NCBI GenBank assembly: GCA_037954665.1
Contig: JBBMOL010000245.1
Span: 124,001 to 188,000, forward strand
DNA: 64,000 nt
Source: Laguncularia racemosa
Lineage: Eukaryota; Streptophyta; Magnoliopsida; Myrtales; Combretaceae
Direction: 5' to 3'
The notes under the pieces are model-generated. The model was not told where the DNA came from. It saw only the letters and a program-made list of their open reading frames with translations, and made no database searches. Positions 58,121-64,000 of this stretch are shown here, in pieces. The number at the start of each line of letters is the position of its first letter. The first letter of the stretch is position 1. The position numbers were made by a program, and so were the translations under genes.

Positions 58121-58296
58121 TTTAAATAGGCAGGTAGAGAGAGAATTAAACCGACGTGCATGGCTAGAACTGGCACCACGTGCATGTACCTCGTAATATA
58201 TGCAGACGTATTGTTAAATTACACGTGTTGAGCATTAAAGGCACAATGACCCAAAATGCCGGTTTTGGATAAGGATGTCGGCTGCTTCTTGCCGAC
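58121..58296 (-). promoter_or_regulatory. Dehydrin copy B promoter elements
   Basis: A TATTTAAA box is at 58121-58128 on -. Two G-boxes (CACGTG) are at 58177-58182 and 58222-58227, and an ACGTG core at 58154-58158. GCCGAC cores are at 58291-58296 and, on the opposite strand, 58277-58282. Paired ABRE and CRT/DRE elements are expected for a drought- and cold-induced dehydrin. Confidence 0.75.
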
Positions 58297-59713
58297 GCCA
58301 CCTATCCAAATACTGCTGGTCATTACATTAGATGATTATCATTTTCATTTCAGATCTTTTGTACGTTTATCCATGGAATTGATATAATTAAATTGGCAGA
58401 TCTCATAAGAAAAAATAATATATAACAATTATGAAGAGGGATTAAAGTAAAAAGCTACACGTTTAGGTTCTCAGGATTTGTATATGATGCAGAACGAACT
58501 GCTTACGTGGTCGGCCAAAAATTAATACGAGTAAGAATCAATGAGAATCGAACAGCTTAAAGATTTCGCCTGATACATATCCTAACTAATCTCTGAAAAG
58601 CTTCTTCATCGGTATCAGTTTAAGATACCATTAATCAGTGAACTTACAACGTAAAAAATGTTATTATAATAATGTCATAAATATATTAAGAATAGGAAAA
58701 ACAAAGAAAATGCTTGGAATATATAGATATATATAAAAAAATAGTTATTTGCAAAACTTTAACGTGAGAGTTAAATTTACACCATATATTGCTCAATTCC
58801 AGTTATATGATGAAATTTCCCAAATATTTGTTTTACAACCAGGAATATATATAGAATTTAATACATCTTATATATATATATATTTAAATTAGATAAACTT
58901 CTCTATTTTTCAATTACAGATTCATAACCCCTTCATAGGAAACAAAACCTAAACTCTTTCTCATTCTTTCTTTCCCTCCTTACTCTTGCACCACTGCCCC
59001 CTTGTAAATCCTTGCCATTGCCACTCTTTCCCTTAGACCAATTGTTGCAGCACTCCTTTACTCTCACACGCAATTGCAAGACAATAGTGTATGCTCTATT
59101 ATCACAAAATCTCAAGAACTTGATAATGTTCTAATATTAAAACCCCTTACTATGTGTTTAAGGGGGAAATGTAGTAAGGAATCACTAGAAAATCAACAAG
59201 CTAGTAAGACTCTATGTTATTCCATGGGTTACTAGGGCTCCTTACGAAAAGTAAACAAAAGGGTGATGTGTGTCTATGTATGGTTGAAGATAGCTCATCA
59301 AAATATTGGAGAATAATTAAAGAGGGCCTAGATTTACATCAACCAACCATATTTTGATGAATAGATGAGTAGTTCATGGCTTGGAGATGTTATATAAATA
59401 CATGATAGATAGAAAATAGATATAACTATAGCTATTTTTATTTACAATTATTGTCACATGCATCTTTAGTGACATGTCATTGTACGAGGGTGTTGGAATA
59501 TTTTTAGTTAGGGAGAATATTTCATTACTATAATTTATTGGGACTCCTATATATAATACACTAGGATCCCACAAAAAATCCAAGAAAAAAGAATACAAAA
59601 TGATTTGCCCCCAAGCTGCATTCAACCTTGCCTTTGCATTCAGGGTTGCATCTAACCCATTCTTACTACAAATTCATAAAATTATCATACATTTACGTCA
59701 CATTTTCCCATAA

Positions 59714-60170
59714 AAATAGCTCCACTACACTATGTTATTCGTTACCTTTTTCCTTGATATATTATTAATCTCTAAGACCCTTACTACCTCTTTCTAGGCA
59801 AAAGAAACTTCTTGGTCACTAAAGAATTGATTTTAGATAGATTTAAAGAGGAAATCTTAGCTCTTCTTTTTGGTTTGTTGAAAGATTAGTAGTAATTGTA
59901 CTCTTATTGTTTACACTTTAAGCTTAGTAATTGATCATTACAAATAGCTCCATTGCACTATGTTATTCCTTACCTTTTTCCTTGATATATTATTAATCTC
60001 TAAAACCCCGACTACCTCTTTCTAGGCAAAAGAAACTTCTTAGTCACTAAAGAATTGATTTTTAATAGAATTTAAGAGGCAGTCTTGGCTCTTCTTTTTG
60101 GTTTGTTGAAAGATTAGTAGTAATTGTACTCTTATCATTTACACCTTAAGCTTGGTAATAGATCATCAAA
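59714..60170. repeat. 228-bp tandem duplication
   Basis: AAATAGCTCCA at about 59714 repeats at about 59942. Shared blocks are CACTATGTTATTC, TTACCTTTTTCCTTGATATATTATTAATCTCTAA (split here for length), CTACCTCTTTCTAGGCAAAAG and TTGGTTTGTTGAAAGATTAG. It begins right where unit B homology ends. Confidence 0.92.
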
Positions 60171-62439
60171 TTGAAGACTACAAATTACCCTAGGCTAATG
60201 ATCAATAAATATAGTAGGCATAAATCATATATGTAAAAAGTAATTATAACCTAAGAGTCTTCTTGAAATGACATATGGAAGTAAAAGACCAAAATTTTGG
60301 AAGATGAAATCTTAACGAGGAAGTGTTTAACTGATATTAGAAGAAACGTTTGAAATTTGGAAGTTTAAAGGAAAAATGGTCAATCATATTAGAATTCACT
60401 GATTGAATTTTACAACATGGTTGATCGAATGCGGAACTTAATTAATCGAGTTTTCCTAAGCATCTCTAGTTCAATTGTTTTCTAAAATAGGTTGACCTAT
60501 TTATTTTCATTAGAATTCTAACAAACTAAACTAAGATTAGAATAACCTATTAAATATGGAATGAAATAATATGATACAAGTAGATATCAAAAGAAATCTA
60601 TTCATATGATTTGTTAGGATCTTTCAATATAGGGTTTTTGTGTTTGAATGTTTTGTTCTATTTTGGTGTTCTTGGGTTCAATGAATTACGAAAAAAAAAA
60701 AGAAAGAGATATGGATGTTTAATTTAATTGATAAGTCAACAATACCACTATCATTAATTGAACTAGGGTTTCCTTTTTAATCTAATTGATAAGTCACTTT
60801 GAAGTTACAACTCGAATAAACAAAAGGGTTGTTTAATTTTAATTCAATAAATCTAAAGATGCCATGAGTTAAAATCAAATCGTGAAGGTTAGAATGCCAC
60901 AATTCAGAGTGAATTGATAAATTCGTGAGAAAGAGAGCAAAAGTATCTAAGGGTTTCTATAATAATCAATCACCTAACTATTGAATAATGTCTCATAAAA
61001 GTATTTATGGTTAAATCTTGACATCCTTAGGGAAAAATAGGAATACTTGCTAATATAAGGACCTAATGGCAAAGTCTAATAGAATAATCCAATAAACTAA
61101 AATAATAAAATAATTATTAATAATCCAATAAGCGAAAATAACAAAAACAATAGTCTTCATAATATGTAGTCCATTGGTCAATCATAAATGGCCATGCAAA
61201 TACTCCATTGCTTCATTTTAATTAGCAAATACTTTGCTTTCATCACACCATCTGTTATGTAGTGTCATTTGCTATCTGCATTCTATTATCTTTCTTGGAG
61301 TTAAATTTTCTTGGGAGCAGTAAATTCATTTTTTTTTCTTGCATCATTATTCATTTTTACATACAAAAATGACAAGTTTTTTTCCATGATGCATCCAACT
61401 TTGGTAAGAAGGGAGGTTTTGATAAAGGTAAGGGAAAGGCTCCCTAAAAAGAGCATAGGCAATTCCATAACATAGAGGATTATGACTTCTTTTCTTCACT
61501 TGGATTTAAGTATATGACCCCTAATGTATATGTCAATGTTAAAGAGAAGGTGGCAAAGGAGGAGTAAGCTAAAGAGCAATTGAAAGAGAATGTAGAGGGC
61601 CACAAACTTAGCAAAGGTCACCTTTGTGACAAACCACTTAAATATAAAATTTTTACTAAAACTTTTCATAAAGTTTTAGGTGCAAATGGGAGTATTTATT
61701 TATATTGCAACTACTACTAAGTAAGCTAAGCTTGCAAAAAAAAAAAAAAAGTGATAGTTATGATACTTTCAATAGGCACATGCAATAGAAGTATTCAACA
61801 AAGCTTGGGATAGATAAGGCTTAACAACAAATCTCTAGGTTCACTAGTTTACAATTGGTTACCTTATTTCACTGCTCACAAGAGAAGCAAAAATTAGAGC
61901 TACTGGAATACACAGTAGGTATGCACCTATCATGGGATCTAGGTAAGAATCTAATTCACATGAAATATAAGCAAGGAACTTTAAATCCTAGGTCTTAGAC
62001 ATTTGAATCAAAAATCTTGTGTAAAGCCAATTTTGTAGCTTTATCATAATGGAAAGCAAGATCTAGTTGATAAGTTTAATTCTTTAGATACGCAAGTTTC
62101 TTTCTATGCTAACATATAAACCGCTATGTGGCAAGAAAACATATACATAGGAATCACGTGTCATTAGATAGACAATAAATGCCTATTAAACAAAAGATTG
62201 ATAGCACTTAGAAAATTTAACTAATGTCACATTGCATAAAATATTTTTTGGATCCTAAGTATTATTTTAGATAAATATTCTTTGACATAGAAGATTTTCT
62301 CTATTGATTTTGACAATGTTATCGCGAACAGCATGTCAATTGAAGACCTTAAGGCACCATGGCAACCCACACTTAGTGGAACCTTTTGCTATATTTCGAG
62401 TCTTTGTATTAAGGATGGTATGGTATGTCTAGATTTTAA
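60171..62439. other. Intergenic; possible decayed retroelement coding near 61380-61740
   Basis: Mostly AT-rich. On + at about 61380-61740 the frame reads FGKKGGFDKGKGKAP, stop, KEHRQFHNIEDYDFFSSLGF and VYVNVKEKVAKEE. This Gly/Lys-rich then charged composition resembles a gag linker, but I cannot assign a family. An A run lies near 61735. Confidence 0.4.
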
Positions 62440-63078
62440 AATATATGATGATTTGTTCAACTTAGCCAAGAGTCATTTCTATGCATATTCATACCACCAT
62501 CAGTAGCTAATTACGAAGAGATGAATATACCATTGAATTCATTTTCTAGCTTTATAGCTACTTCCATAGCTTGTTCTAGAGTATAATGCACTATAGGAGC
62601 AAAAGTATTCATCTTGATTTGAATATCCTCACACAATCCACCAAGAAAATATCCTAATAATTGTAGCTCCAAGAGGGGTGGTGCTTGCGAAATTAAAACT
62701 TCGAATTCATCTAGATAGTGTCATACCATAGATACTTGATGAAGTTGTGACAATCTTATAAAAGGATTATCAATGGATTGATTGCCATAATGCTTCAAAA
62801 AGGCTTCTTTAAAAGTATCCCAATCAAAACTAGGAATTCTTTGCTGAAGAAATTTAATTTGTGAACACATCCTTTGTGCATACATATTGTTGCCAACCTA
62901 ACTTTCCTATCCTCTCTCATAAGTTGCATCTCAAAATATTGCTTGATCAATCTAATCCAATTAGCTAGTTCTAAACCTTCAAATAAGGGAATCACAAAGT
63001 GAGTGGCATTATGATGATATTCTTTGTCAATTTCTCTTGTCTCTCATCCTATTGGATTCCTTCAGCACAAGACTCCAT
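62440..63078 (-). pseudogene. Ty3/gypsy gag relic, second copy of the 45.4-47.2 kb family
   Basis: On - it reads IPLFEGLELANWIRLIKQYF, RKVRLATICMHKGC and LNFFSKEF (62795-62995). Further on come the same HEDIQIKMNTF-type blocks as at 45660-45740, here near 62620. The gag start corresponds to 63078. About 280 bp present near 46145-46440 in the other copy is missing. Stops and frameshifts throughout. Confidence 0.8.
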
Positions 63079-63128
63079 TTATGTCATTATTTAATCATTT
63101 CTTATGTTTTTCCATAGACGATGTCAAT

Positions 63129-63734
63129 TGATATGAACTAGAAAATTACAATAATAACAACTAATTTTTTTATATTAATTTTTGTAGAAGAAAAATTACA
63201 AAACCTTGATATACCTTCTTGCTAACACGATTTTTTTTCCCTTAGTTTTTTAGTGGCTAACTTTGTCTCCTACTTCTCATAGTTATATTTTTGTTTCCTT
63301 AAAAATATTGTATTTGTTACCTTTATAACATCTCTTAAAATATCATTCACAAATAACCTTTAAGTAGGTCATATTAATTGATGAGAATCAGAAAATGCCT
63401 TTTCACTTTCTTAAGAAAGAACACAAAAAATGTCTTTTTGCATACCCCTATCAAGTGATACTTTAATTATTTTAGGAAATTCATTTGCTAACTTACACCA
63501 ATAGGCGAAAGCCACATTAGCACCTCCCCTCTACATCAGTAATAACTACAAAACAACCAAACTATACTAAAAACTCACCAAACCACCCATATAAAGCACT
63601 ACACCCAACACAACCCTTTACACAAGACACATATATCCCAACACAACGTTATTACTGAATTGGAGGATCTAAAGATCTATCTTTACTCTATCTCTTATAG
63701 ATACACATAATAAGAGATTGAACACGCGGTGTCA
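63129..63734 (-). repeat. LTR of the second gypsy relic
   Basis: About 606 bp, TGATATGAACTAG to GCGGTGTCA, homologous to 46520-47167 and 42259-42961. A primer-site remnant (TTGACATCGTCTATGG on -) lies just below it. Confidence 0.78.
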
Positions 63735-64000
63735 TAGCATATTCTTTCTAGCTAAGAGTTTTATAACCTTGAATTTCATGAAAATCATGAATGCATTAAG
63801 CTTGGATCTCACCCAATGGCTATCACATTGTAGAATGAGTGCAACTAGAGTGCATTCACAAAAGGGCTAACTGAGGATATGCCTACTGGCTAGTTGAGAA
63901 TTATAGAAAACAATTTCTCTATCCTTGGTACATAGTTTCCATGATGATCGATGTTGTGTAATTGATGACAATACTTCAACTTAGAGATGTATTTCATCAC
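63735..64000. repeat. Flank shared with 47168-47430
   Basis: The sequence after the LTR end continues to match the region after 47167 (blocks TAGCTAAGAGTT, GGCTATCACAT, AACAATTTCTC, AATTGATGACAATACTTC). The match extends to the window edge. Confidence 0.85.

Larger units (their letters stand above)
56865..59713. repeat. Dehydrin tandem duplication, unit B (uninterrupted)
   Basis: A direct repeat of unit A without the copia element. At 58510-58545 it reads TCGGCCAAAAATTAATACGAG, the site where unit A has copia between its AAATC duplications. It therefore shows the pre-insertion structure. The dehydrin gene here is intact. Confidence 0.95.

Noticed and set aside
1..64000. CRISPR arrays, bacterial operons, rRNA or tRNA genes
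   Set aside because: None seen. The short repeats are microsatellites, LTRs or tandem duplications, and the only tRNA-like segment (44790-44862) does not fold properly.

Overview
This is a plant nuclear window, most likely from a eudicot. It is AT-rich, its genes are interrupted by introns, and it holds plant-specific families (a PPR-DYW protein, a Y-S-K dehydrin) plus every major class of plant retroelement (LINE, Ty1/copia, Ty3/gypsy). I see no bacterial, plasmid or CRISPR features. I cannot name the species.

Host genes I can support: (1) a two-exon gene on + at 11863-13993 for a conserved 122-residue basic protein of unrecognised function; (2) a seven-exon gene on - at 35591-21331 for a 482-residue membrane-anchored family-4 (GT-B) glycosyltransferase; (3) an intronless 655-residue PPR-DYW organellar RNA-editing-type protein on + at 39739-41706; (4) two tandem dehydrin genes on -, copy A (50086-50750, broken by a one-base frameshift in its first K-segment) and copy B (57335-58007, intact, 144 residues). 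A decayed Rab11/RabA-like GTPase fragment lies antisense inside the intron of gene 1.

Layout: 1-2300 is a decayed gypsy relic. 5426-8549 is an internally deleted gypsy element with both LTRs, primer site, polypurine tract and an exact 5-bp target duplication. 8555-11640 is AT-rich with no gene. 14303-19710 and 26392-31923 are two related, nearly full-length LINEs, both on - and both with exact target duplications. The second sits in sense orientation in an 8.1-kb intron of the glycosyltransferase gene. The same intron holds a roughly 15-bp insertion that looks like an extremely truncated LINE tail. 42259-47167 is a gypsy relic with a 2.0-kb solo LTR nested in it. 49613-59713 is a tandem duplication of a roughly 2.8-kb dehydrin unit; a 4.5-kb copia element split the first unit about 390 bp upstream of the dehydrin start, and the second unit preserves the empty site. 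62440-64000 is another gypsy relic of the same family as 42259-47167.

The genes do not form a pathway. The coherent story is structural: repeated local duplication (units of about 50, 80, 166, 193, 228 and 2800 bp) and layered retroelement insertion around a few host genes. I did not find a convincing new molecular system. The observations most worth following are the dehydrin pair (a broken copy with a retroelement in its promoter beside an intact copy), the micro-LINE insertion, and the antisense Rab pseudogene.
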